Translations under genes and position numbers: made by a program | Assembly (NCBI GenBank): GCA_005046945.1 | Contig: SUSS01000011.1 | Coordinates: 1 to 64,000 of the forward strand | DNA length: 64,000 nt | Direction of reading: 5' to 3' | DNA from: Tissierella creatinini | GTDB lineage: Bacteria > Bacillota > Clostridia > Tissierellales > Tissierellaceae | Shown here: piece by piece, positions 33,568-41,130 of the stretch | Layout: the number at the start of each line of letters is the position of its first letter | How positions within the stretch are numbered: position 1 is the first letter of the stretch | Notes under the pieces: model-generated | Told to the model about the DNA's origin: nothing | Database searches by the model: none | Seen by the model: only the letters and a program-made list of their open reading frames with translations

Positions 33568-34829
33568 TGATTATATTAGTATCAAGGCTTTTAATAGCAG
33601 TTTCTATTGCATTTTTTATGGGCAAACTTGTATCCAAAATCAAGCTTCCTGCAATTTTAGGATGGCTCTTAACAGGTATGATTTTAGGCCCTCATGCCAT
33701 GGGTTTAATAAGTGAGAGACTGTTAAATACAAGCTGGTATGGAACGGTATTAAGCATTTTCGAGTGTAGTATGGGTTTTATGATTGGTACAGAACTAGTA
33801 TTTAAAGAACTAAAAAAGTCTGGGAAGCAAATCATTATAACAACCATTATTCAATCTATGGGGACTTTTTTCATAGTAAGCCTATTTTTTGGAGCAATTT
33901 TTCACTTCACAGGGACACCCCTATATTTAGCTTTTATATTCGGAGGAATTGCCCTTGCAACGGCCCCGGCTCCAGCTTTATCAATAGTTAAAGAATTTAA
34001 AACAGGTGGTCCAGTAACAAGGGCTTTAATTCCTATGGCAGCCCTTGATGATATTGTTGCAATTATTGTCTTTTTTAGTATTACATCTTTTATAGGAGCT
34101 GCTAATGCAGAAAAATCAGTACCCCTATATCTAACACTGGCAATGATGATATTATTGCCAATCGCTATTGGAGTTGGAGTAGGAATCCTTGGAGGGAATG
34201 TTCTTAAGAAACCACGTTCTAAAACTACAACCTTAATAACTACGGTTATACTTATTTTATTAGTATCAGGTGTGGGTTTTGTATTTAATAAATTAATTTT
34301 AGGACAGCTGGTGCTCAACTTTATGCTAATAGGAATGGCTTTTTCTGCTACTTTTGCAAATATGGTATCAGAAGAAAGGCTAGTAGAAATAATGGATGCA
34401 TTTAATCCAATCTTAAAAGTTTCTATGATTACTGTAATCTTAAATCTAGGAGCACCCCTGGATTATCGTTTAATTCTAGGTGCAGGAATATTTACAGCAG
34501 TATATATCCTATCAAGGGCTATAGGTAAATGTTCAGGTGCCTATTTGGGAGCAAAATTGACAGGGTTACCGGAAACTGTGCAAAAGTATTTAGGACTTAC
34601 ACTATTGCCTCATTCTGGAGTTTCACTGGTTTTCACAGGGATTGCGGCTACAACATTAAATGCCTTTGATCCAACTTCTGCAGCAATTATTCAAGGAACA
34701 ATTGCTGCTGCCGCTGTTATTAATGAAATTATTGCAGTAATCATAGCTAAAAGGGCTTTTGAATGGGCGGGAGAACTTGGAAAACAATCACCAGCTAATA
34801 TTTCATTTGATTTAAGCAGTGTTAGCTAA
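33567..34829 (+). CDS. cation:proton antiporter (CPA2 type)
   Basis: 420 aa membrane protein with about 12 helices, Na+/H+ exchanger family. Conserved GWLLTGMILGPHAMG at the second to third helix, APAPALSIVKE and the AALDDIVAIIVF segment with two Asp in the ion path. No C-terminal RCK/TrkA domain, so not a full KefB/C. Translationally coupled to the TetR gene. A TetR-controlled antiporter suggests induction by a small molecule or ionic stress; substrate unknown. Confidence 0.9.
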   Translation: MIILVSRLLIAVSIAFFMGKLVSKIKLPAILGWLLTGMILGPHAMGLISERLLNTSWYGTVLSIFECSMGFMIGTELVFKELKKSGKQIIITTIIQSMGTFFIVSLFFGAIFHFTGTPLYLAFIFGGIALATAPAPALSIVKEFKTGGPVTRALIPMAALDDIVAIIVFFSITSFIGAANAEKSVPLYLTLAMMILLPIAIGVGVGILGGNVLKKPRSKTTTLITTVILILLVSGVGFVFNKLILGQLVLNFMLIGMAFSATFANMVSEERLVEIMDAFNPILKVSMITVILNLGAPLDYRLILGAGIFTAVYILSRAIGKCSGAYLGAKLTGLPETVQKYLGLTLLPHSGVSLVFTGIAATTLNAFDPTSAAIIQGTIAAAAVINEIIAVIIAKRAFEWAGELGKQSPANISFDLSSVS

Positions 34830-34880
34830 TTAAAGAAGGATATGTTAATATATAGGTATTCAAGTAAAGGAGGTGGGTAA

Positions 34881-35228
34881 ATGTCGAGTTTGCCAAATTG
34901 TCCTAGCTGCAATTCTGGGTATACATATGAAGATGGAAACCTATTAGTATGTCCTGAATGCGCTTATGAATGGACTTTGAACTTAGAAGTTAATACGGCG
35001 GATAATAATATTATCAAAGATGCCAATGGTAATATATTAAGTGATGGTGATGAAGTAATTGTAATTAAGGACCTAAAAGTTAAAGGTAGTTCATCATCAA
35101 TAAAGATAGGTACAAAAGTTAAAGGTATAAAACTAATACATGGATCAAGTGATGGTCATGATATTGATTGCAAAATAGCAGGATTTGGTGCTATGAAGCT
35201 AAAATCTGAGTTTGTAAAGAAAGCATAA
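34881..35228 (+). CDS. yjdM: zinc ribbon protein YjdM (PhnA family)
   Basis: 115 aa. N-terminal zinc ribbon CPSC...CPEC (about residues 7-30), then the PhnA-like beta barrel with [25 protein letters not shown] and the C-terminal [14 protein letters not shown]. The family was once called alkylphosphonate utilisation protein PhnA, but its function is not settled. GGAGGTGGGTAA precedes the ATG. Full length. Confidence 0.93.
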   Translation: MSSLPNCPSCNSGYTYEDGNLLVCPECAYEWTLNLEVNTADNNIIKDANGNILSDGDEVIVIKDLKVKGSSSSIKIGTKVKGIKLIHGSSDGHDIDCKIAGFGAMKLKSEFVKKA

Positions 35229-35243
35229 TAAACTATCGTCCTA

Positions 35244-35380
35244 ATTTTAAATATCAGAGGTAATTGCATAGCAATTACTTCACACCATTGCAACGAGGCG
35301 AGTGATTATGACACATCGCCTGTTGACTTAATATGTACCCGCCACCTTAAGAGGTGGGGGACATCTACGACTCGTTATAT
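35244..35380 (+). repeat. Full copy of the dispersed structured repeat (copy E2)
   Basis: Differs from the 12.7 kb copy at only a few bases over about 120. Hairpin GTAATTGC/GCAATTAC (35260-35278). Outer helix AACGAGGCG (35292-35300) with CGACTCGTT (35368-35376), one mismatch. Same G-rich hairpin. Fills most of the gap after yjdM and faces a shortened inverted copy 190 bases on. The gene-free stretch 35229-35686 consists of this copy, a terminator, a short coding-like scrap and the inverted copy. Confidence 0.75.
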
Positions 35381-35382
35381 GT

Positions 35383-35429
35383 AATATGCCTCATATATTG
35401 ACTTAAATATGAGGCATTTATATTTTTTT
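35383..35429 (+). terminator. Intrinsic terminator downstream of repeat E2
   Basis: ATATGCCTCATAT (35384-35396) pairs with ATATGAGGCAT (35407-35417), then TTATATTTTTTT. It would end transcripts from yjdM or from the repeat. Confidence 0.85.
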
Positions 35430-35562
35430 ATAAGGGAAATGATGAAGTAGTAAAATCTCTTACATCAAAGGGAATAGCGGAAGACCTAATATATTACGAT
35501 AAATTTTAGTGAGACAATAATTACTCTCCTTAAAGTAGTTGGGACATCTTACCACGTTTTAT

Positions 35563-35650
35563 GGTATAATGAGGTGTAGATTTGGTGATTGCCACCTCAT
35601 TTCAGTGGTGTGAAGCAATTGCTATGCAATTGCTGCCGATACTTAAATTA
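35563..35650 (-). repeat. Shortened inverted copy of the dispersed repeat (copy E4)
   Basis: TATAATGAGGTGTAGAT at 35565-35581, then AATGAGGTG (35568-35576) pairs perfectly with CACCTCATT (35593-35601). The G-rich core is missing. AGCAATTGC/GCAATTGCT (35614-35634) is the second hairpin, and GATACTTAAAT ends it. Both helices differ from the full copies by changes on both sides that keep pairing (C-G to T-A, T-A to C-G). It lies in the leader of the RelA/SpoT-like gene and its edge supplies a TATAAT. Confidence 0.7.
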
Positions 35651-35686
35651 ATTGTGAATACGTTTTACTTTATAGGGGGGAGTAGG

Positions 35687-36949
35687 GTGAAATTAGAATT
35701 ATTTAAGTTCATAGAAGAATCTTTAAACTTAATTGATAGAAATAGTGAAGTATTGGACAGGGTAGCTAGTGAACTGGAAAATTTCTTTACAAATAGTTTT
35801 TTTATTAAGGATCATTTTTTAAACGTAAACTATAGGATTAAATCACCGGAAAGCCTTAAGGAAAAGATTCTAAGACATAATATGTATATTATATATAGTT
35901 CACCTGAAGAGTTGGTTGAAAACCTATCGGACTTAATTGGTTTTAGGATAGAATGTAGATTTATTTCCGATGAGAAAAAAGTATATAATGAAATAGTTGA
36001 GTTGTTCAAATATCCCGAGGAAAATGGTTATTATTCAAATCCTTTAAACTCCAACATAATGCTTAAACTAGATGAGAAGCAGCCTCAGATTCAAAAAAAT
36101 GGTTTTGAAATTTACAAAATAGATGGAAAATACAGCAAAGAAGGGGTAGTTGTCAACTTCGAACTCCAGATAAAATCCTTAGTAAACGTATTTTGGGGCG
36201 ATATAGACCATAGAGTATTGTATAAAAACTTTAACTATATGATTACTGAGGACTTCTTTAGAGATATAATGTCTTCCATCAAAGATAGCCTTGGTATGAT
36301 AGATAGACAGCTAATGCTGGTATATAATCATCTAAACGAGATGGATGCCAGCAATAAGGATGCAAAAAAAGAACAGCTTAAGGCCCTTTTATCAAAGATG
36401 ATACATGATATTTACATTGTTAAGGTTAAACAGGAATTAGGATTTGTAGTAGATTTTAAGAAATCTACCGATGTCATAGTCGACTATATTTTTAAGAAAT
36501 CAGGGGACGAGGACAGTTTAAGCTATAGCAATAATTTTATCAAAATTGTTAACCGGCTAAACGAAGTAGTAAGGGATGATATTACTTTTGATAACTATTT
36601 GGAGTTCGATAGAGAGTTAAATTTTCCGGATGAAAAAAGTGAAAAGTTGGGAAATATAATCCTTAAGGTAATAAATAAGGACTTTAAATGGAATCTATTT
36701 TTTAAGATTTTGTTTGATATTGAACTGGGAAGCAATTCAGATGATTTCGAGTGCTTTGTAGTTTTCTTATTAGATAGATTGGAAAATGAGATTAAAAGAC
36801 AAGTTGATATAAATATATTTAATGAAGAAGACAGATATAAAATGGAGGATGAATATAGGGAATTTGTTTTTAATAACTTTGCAAAAAAAACGGATATTGA
36901 CCTGATTAGCATATGTCATATAAGGGACTTATTTGAGCAAAATTATTAG
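35687..36949 (+). CDS. RelA/SpoT-like (p)ppGpp synthetase-domain protein with long C-terminal extension
   Basis: 420 aa. Residues about 45-210 match the nucleotidyl-synthetase fold: YRIKSPESLKEKI (ATP-binding basic strip), LSDLIGFRIECRF with the conserved Asp and Arg, NGYYS in place of the usual NGYxSxH, FELQIKSLVNVFWGDIDHRV with the Glu-x-Gln and WxxxxH signature, then LYK. No HD hydrolase, TGS or ACT domain. The last 200 residues are helical, acidic and of unknown role. Small alarmone synthetases are about 210-260 aa, so this is twice as long. GTG 35687 follows TAGGGGGGAG. The altered NGYxS may change activity. Confidence 0.8.
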   Translation: MKLELFKFIEESLNLIDRNSEVLDRVASELENFFTNSFFIKDHFLNVNYRIKSPESLKEKILRHNMYIIYSSPEELVENLSDLIGFRIECRFISDEKKVYNEIVELFKYPEENGYYSNPLNSNIMLKLDEKQPQIQKNGFEIYKIDGKYSKEGVVVNFELQIKSLVNVFWGDIDHRVLYKNFNYMITEDFFRDIMSSIKDSLGMIDRQLMLVYNHLNEMDASNKDAKKEQLKALLSKMIHDIYIVKVKQELGFVVDFKKSTDVIVDYIFKKSGDEDSLSYSNNFIKIVNRLNEVVRDDITFDNYLEFDRELNFPDEKSEKLGNIILKVINKDFKWNLFFKILFDIELGSNSDDFECFVVFLLDRLENEIKRQVDINIFNEEDRYKMEDEYREFVFNNFAKKTDIDLISICHIRDLFEQNY

Positions 36950-37010
36950 AAAGTAAACCTATTAGAGGGTGTGACAGTAACTCCTGTCCATTGTCTTAAG
37001 GAGGCTAAAA

Positions 37011-38765
37011 ATGAATGTTCAGGATAAAATTAAGAACTCATTAATAAATTTAAGAAAAAGTATTCAAAGATTTCCGATAACGATTTTGGCGTCTACAGTA
37101 CTGGCTATACTCTTAATCTATCAAAGAGAAGTATTTTCAAGGCTCACAGGTGAAGAACAAGAAACCCTCATTAGGATTAGTATGGTTGTGGGATTAGGCA
37201 TGATTCTATCCTTAGCAATAGGACTACTCCTAGAGAGATTTCCTAAGGGAATAGGAGTAAAAGTAGGCTCCTATATACTGGGTTTTGCTTTTTTAATATT
37301 TTACTATTTTATGCTGCTAAAGGACATAAATATGGTCTCAGCAACTAGATATTTTGCTACTGTAATCTTCTTAATAATAGCAGCCTTCTATGTACTAAAA
37401 CTTAAGCATGATATCAATTACGAAATCTTTGTAATTAAGGTGTTCTTTGCTATATTTCTAACATTGCTTTATTGTGGAGTCTTATTCGGTGGAGTAGTAG
37501 CCATTTTACGCACAATTGACGGCTTATTCGATATTAATATTGATGAAAAATATTATTTCTATACCTTCCTAATAGTTGGATTTATCTTTGGAGCATCTAT
37601 GTTTCTCTCCAAGGTTCCTGAAAGGGATGAAGACTTCTTGGATTACAACTATCCTAGGTCTCTAAAGGTACTACTAGCATATATAGTAATACCTCTAATA
37701 TCGATTTATACCTTAATATTGTATGTATACTTTATTAAAATTCTAGTTCAATGGGAATGGCCAAAGGGATTAGTATCACACCTAGTAATTTGGTATTCAG
37801 CTGTTAGTGTTGGCGTAATATTCTTAGTTACACCTGTATTGGAAGAGAACAAGTTTGCAAAAGCATTTAGGACTATTTTTCCAATAGCAAATCTGCCTAT
37901 TTTATTGATGATGTATATGTCAATATATCAAAGAATTGCTCAATATGGGATTACGGAAAATCGATATTATATAGTTTTATTTGGACTTTGGATAACAGCC
38001 ATGATGCTTTATTTTATCTTGAAGAGACAATTGAAGAATATAATAATACCTATATCCTTATCTATAATAGTGTTGGTATCAGTTTATGGGCCTATAAGTA
38101 GCTATAGCATATCTAAACTAAGTCAGAATAATAGAATTAATAAGATATTAAGTGATAATGGAATGCTGGAAAATGGCAATATTATCTCTAATCCCAACCT
38201 TAGTTTAAATGACCAAAGGGAGATTAGTAATGTAATAAACTACTTTATGTATAGTCACTCCCTAGAGGATTTAAAGGTATTGCCGGAGGATTTCGAGATA
38301 ACAGAAATGGAAGACACTTTTGGATTTAAATACAGGGATTATGTAGCTGGAGGAGGTAATAGCACTTACTTCGGATACTATATAGAAACCTTCCAGCAGT
38401 CAATAGATATAACAGGATATGAATATTACCTTATGATGTCATCTTGGAATAATGCTACGGTTAAAGCCGGTAATCTAGATGTTAAGTTTGACAACTCTAG
38501 TAAATCCATCCTAGTATCGGAGGATAATTTAGACTTAATAAGTATAGATGTAAATGAACTAGCACTTGGAATCCATGATAAGAAGAACATCCAAATCGAA
38601 GAATTTAAATCAGGTGAGAAACTTGAGGATATGACCTTTATGAGGGAAAATGAAAACATAAGGCTTAAGATAATATTCACCAGTATCAACGGAAATATAG
38701 ATGTATCAACAGGCGAGGCAGTGGTAGAAAGTGCTGATTATATTCTATTAATTGATGTTAAATAA
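37011..38765 (+). CDS. DUF4153 integral membrane protein
   Basis: 584 aa. Ten to twelve membrane helices fill residues 20-365; the rest (about 375-584) is a soluble domain. The first part fits DUF4153 (GVVAILRTIDGLFDINI, then FLSKVP, LKVLLAYIVIPLISIY). Role unknown. AAGGAGGCTAAA precedes the ATG. It follows the RelA/SpoT-like gene by 60 bases with no terminator except a small hairpin (GACAG/CTGTC), so the two may be linked. Confidence 0.85.
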   Translation: MNVQDKIKNSLINLRKSIQRFPITILASTVLAILLIYQREVFSRLTGEEQETLIRISMVVGLGMILSLAIGLLLERFPKGIGVKVGSYILGFAFLIFYYFMLLKDINMVSATRYFATVIFLIIAAFYVLKLKHDINYEIFVIKVFFAIFLTLLYCGVLFGGVVAILRTIDGLFDINIDEKYYFYTFLIVGFIFGASMFLSKVPERDEDFLDYNYPRSLKVLLAYIVIPLISIYTLILYVYFIKILVQWEWPKGLVSHLVIWYSAVSVGVIFLVTPVLEENKFAKAFRTIFPIANLPILLMMYMSIYQRIAQYGITENRYYIVLFGLWITAMMLYFILKRQLKNIIIPISLSIIVLVSVYGPISSYSISKLSQNNRINKILSDNGMLENGNIISNPNLSLNDQREISNVINYFMYSHSLEDLKVLPEDFEITEMEDTFGFKYRDYVAGGGNSTYFGYYIETFQQSIDITGYEYYLMMSSWNNATVKAGNLDVKFDNSSKSILVSEDNLDLISIDVNELALGIHDKKNIQIEEFKSGEKLEDMTFMRENENIRLKIIFTSINGNIDVSTGEAVVESADYILLIDVK

Positions 38766-38784
38766 TTATGATTTATTCAGATTT

Positions 38785-38818
38785 GTAAAGGCGAGCTTAA
38801 CTCGCCTTTTACATTTTT
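38785..38818 (+). terminator. Intrinsic terminator after the DUF4153 gene
   Basis: GTAAAGGCGAG (38785-38795), loop CTTAA, CTCGCCTTTTAC (38801-38812), then ATTTTT. Confidence 0.9.
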
Positions 38819-38911
38819 ATTAAAGGTTCATCAGAAAGGTAAAATTTCATGTAGAAATATAAAAATAAATGGGTATTTAATCATTAAGAAATTTATGAAG
38901 GGGTGTTTGAA

Positions 38912-39400
38912 TTGATAAAAGTTGAACTGGAGATAATAAAACAAGCCATAATAAATGAGGTTGAAGGATATGAATTCTATAAGTTAGCTTCAGCACATGG
39001 TGGAGAAGCAGGTAAAGAGGCTTTTATGGAGCTTGCTAATGAAGAATTAAAACACGTAGAATATCTTAATAAGTTGTTTAATCAGATAAAAGATACTAAG
39101 GATCATGACTTTGAACTTGCCTTTGAAGCGAATCCACCTTCACCTGATATTTACAAATGGAACAAGGTGGGTAAGGACTTATCCTCATTGGCCATGTCCG
39201 TCTTTAGTATAGGAATGCAGATGGAGAAGGATTCTATTCTGTTCTACCAAAATGCTAAGGAAACTACAAATATTAGTGCTGCAAAAAAATTATTTGATAT
39301 CTTAATAAAATGGGAGAAGGTTCACTTGGACCAATTTACCACTCAATTTAATTTGTATAAGGAAGAGTGGTGGAATGAACAAGGATATGCTCCATTTTAA
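38912..39400 (+). CDS. ferritin-like di-iron protein (rubrerythrin family, no rubredoxin part)
   Basis: 162 aa, four-helix bundle. Iron ligands visible: Glu in AIINEVEGYEFY, ExxH in NEELKHVEYL, Glu in GMQMEKDSILFY, ExxH in KWEKVHLDQF. No rubredoxin domain. Such proteins reduce peroxide or store iron in anaerobes. TTG 38912 follows GAAGGGGTG; a GTG at 38903 is inside that site. msrA follows 18 bases later, so the two probably form an oxidative-stress operon. Confidence 0.88.
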   Translation: MIKVELEIIKQAIINEVEGYEFYKLASAHGGEAGKEAFMELANEELKHVEYLNKLFNQIKDTKDHDFELAFEANPPSPDIYKWNKVGKDLSSLAMSVFSIGMQMEKDSILFYQNAKETTNISAAKKLFDILIKWEKVHLDQFTTQFNLYKEEWWNEQGYAPF

Positions 39401-39418
39401 ATTTACGAGGTGAAAAAT

Positions 39419-39895
39419 TTGAAAAATATATATTTAGCTGGAGGATGTTTCTGGGGTGTAGAAGAGTACTTTTCACGAATAGATGGAGTGGTGGATACAG
39501 AGGTAGGCTATGCCAACGGACACTCTCCTAATCCAACATATAAGCATGTTTGTACGGGTCTCACAGGTCATGCTGAGACTACTTATGTAGTATACGATGA
39601 AAGCAAGGTAACTCTAGAAGAATTATTAAATAGATTTTTTAGAATAATAGATCCAACCCTTTTAAATAGACAGGGAGGAGATATTGGAAGTCAGTATAGA
39701 ACTGCTATCTATTATAAAGATTCTGCTGATTTGGAGACTATAAAGAAGGTAATAGAGATAGAGCAAGGGAAATATAGCAAACCAATAGTTACTGAGGTTG
39801 AGGAGATTAAATCATTTTATTATGCTGAAGATTATCATCAGGACTATCTAAAGAAAAATCCAGGGGGATATTGTCATGTGAATATGAATGCATAA
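39419..39895 (+). CDS. msrA: peptide-methionine (S)-S-oxide reductase
   Basis: 158 aa. Repairs S-methionine sulfoxide. Active-site Cys in [11 protein letters not shown] near residue 8, then [13 protein letters not shown] and TGHAET with the conserved Glu and residues for substrate binding; [13 protein letters not shown] at the end. No MsrB is fused or adjacent. TTG 39419 follows CGAGGTGA; GTG 39410 overlaps this site. Sits behind the rubrerythrin-like gene. Confidence 0.95.
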   Translation: MKNIYLAGGCFWGVEEYFSRIDGVVDTEVGYANGHSPNPTYKHVCTGLTGHAETTYVVYDESKVTLEELLNRFFRIIDPTLLNRQGGDIGSQYRTAIYYKDSADLETIKKVIEIEQGKYSKPIVTEVEEIKSFYYAEDYHQDYLKKNPGGYCHVNMNA

Positions 39896-39907
39896 AAAAT
39901 ATAAAGA

Positions 39908-39940
39908 AGTCTAAAGGGTAATTCCTTAAGGCTTTTTTTT
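39908..39940 (+). terminator. Probable weak terminator after msrA
   Basis: A short AAGG/CCTT-based stem (about 39914-39930) followed by eight T at 39933-39940. The stem is poor but the T-tract is long. Confidence 0.45.
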
Positions 39941-39950
39941 GTGGTAGAAT

Positions 39951-40085
39951 GTTTAAGCATCGATGAAATTGCTTGCAGTTTCTACACACTGCTGCAACGA
40001 GGTGAGTGATTAATACACCCACCTGTTGTAGAATGAGGAACCCGGCCGCTTATAGAAGCGGGGGATATCTTTACCTCGTTATAAT
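39951..40085 (+). repeat. Divergent full copy of the dispersed structured repeat (copy E3)
   Basis: Hairpin GAAATTGC/GCAGTTTC (39965-39982), outer helix AACGAGGTG (39996-40004) with TACCTCGTT (40072-40080), inner alternative hairpin AGGTGAGTG/CACCCACCT, and a core hairpin CCCGGCCGCTT/AAGCGGGGG. Many bases differ from the 12.7 kb copy, but pairing is kept (eighth pair C-G becomes T-A; second pair of the first hairpin T-A becomes A-T). Ends about 27 bases before the radical SAM gene. Confidence 0.72.
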
Positions 40086-40111
40086 TATTAAATCTAGATT
40101 GGATGATACTA

Positions 40112-40990
40112 ATGAAAAAGCTACCATTATTTAAAAAAGTATATATTGAAATTACAAATCTGTGTAATTTAAAATGTGAATTTTGCCCTACAACAAATAG
40201 AAGCCCAAGATTTATGATTATAGAAGAGTTCATGAAAATCCTTGATGAGGTGAAAAGCTATACTGGCCATATCTACCTTCATATTAAGGGTGAACCTCTC
40301 ATGCACCCGAACATTGGTGAATTCTTGGATATTGCAAATGAGAACGGGCTACATGTAAATCTAACAACCAATGGAACCTTTATAGCAAATTGCAGAGAAG
40401 TTCTATTAAACAAACCATCCTTAAGGCAGATAAATATTTCTCTTCACAGCCTAGACCAGAATCAGTGGTATTTGAATCAAGAAGACTATATGGATAATAT
40501 TCTGGATTTTATTGAGGAGGCTAAGGATAATAAAATTATCGTGGCTCTTAGGCTTTGGAATCTTTCCTCTCAGAAAGATGATAATCTCCAAAAGAATGGC
40601 TATATACTAAATAGGCTTAAAGAAATCTTCAATCTGAATTTTAGTCTAATTGAAGAATTCAAGACAAAACGAGGTATAAAATTAAGTGAAAGACTTTATC
40701 TTAATGAGGATATGGAATTTATCTGGCCCTCATTGGAAAATGATATCTATGAAGAAAAAGGCTTTTGCTATGGCCTAAGGGATCAGCTTGGCATATTAGT
40801 GGATGGTACAGTAGTCCCATGCTGTTTAGATGGAGATGGAATAATAAGCTTGGGTAACATTCATAAGACATCATTAGAAGAAATCTTAAATAGCCAAAGA
40901 GCACTTGATATATATAATGGCTTTTCTAATCGTAATGCAGTAGAAGACCTTTGTAAGAAATGTGGCTATAGGAGTAAATTTGGCGGCTAG
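40112..40990 (+). CDS. radical SAM protein with SPASM-type C-terminal cysteines
   Basis: 292 aa. The Fe-S motif CNLKCEFC (about residue 18-25) in NLCNLKCEFCPTTNRSPRF, the GEP glycine motif HIKGEPLMHP, TTNGT, and at the C end VVPCCLDGDG plus LCKKCGY for one extra cluster. SPASM proteins modify peptides or carry an auxiliary cluster in anaerobic maturases. No precursor peptide is seen next to it, so the substrate is open. ATG 40112 follows GGATG by six bases; ATG 40103 is possible. Confidence 0.85.
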   Translation: MKKLPLFKKVYIEITNLCNLKCEFCPTTNRSPRFMIIEEFMKILDEVKSYTGHIYLHIKGEPLMHPNIGEFLDIANENGLHVNLTTNGTFIANCREVLLNKPSLRQINISLHSLDQNQWYLNQEDYMDNILDFIEEAKDNKIIVALRLWNLSSQKDDNLQKNGYILNRLKEIFNLNFSLIEEFKTKRGIKLSERLYLNEDMEFIWPSLENDIYEEKGFCYGLRDQLGILVDGTVVPCCLDGDGIISLGNIHKTSLEEILNSQRALDIYNGFSNRNAVEDLCKKCGYRSKFGG

Positions 40991-41022
40991 AAATCCCAAA
41001 TAATTAAATAATATTCATAAAG

Positions 41023-41074
41023 TTGACACTATATATTGGGCGATGGTATTATAAATTAAACAATATATAGTGTT
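41023..41074 (+). promoter_or_regulatory. nrdDG promoter with two NrdR boxes
   Basis: TTGACA (41023-41028) and TATTAT (41047-41052) form the promoter. ACACTATATATTG (41026-41038) and CAATATATAGTGTT (41061-41074) are inverted versions of the NrdR box (consensus near ACACwATATATwGTGT). The first covers the -35 and the second lies just after the -10, so NrdR-dATP/ATP should block the promoter. The nrdR gene is not in this window. Confidence 0.85.
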
Positions 41075-41130
41075 TTGATGCGATAAAATAATTGTAGAAC
41101 AGAGAATTAAACAGGGGGAAGGGCGCAGAG

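Noticed and set aside
35432-35509. 26-codon coding-like stretch ending KGIAEDLIYYDKF with a stop
   Set aside because: No start codon and it begins right after a terminator T-tract. Could be a gene remnant, but too short to name.
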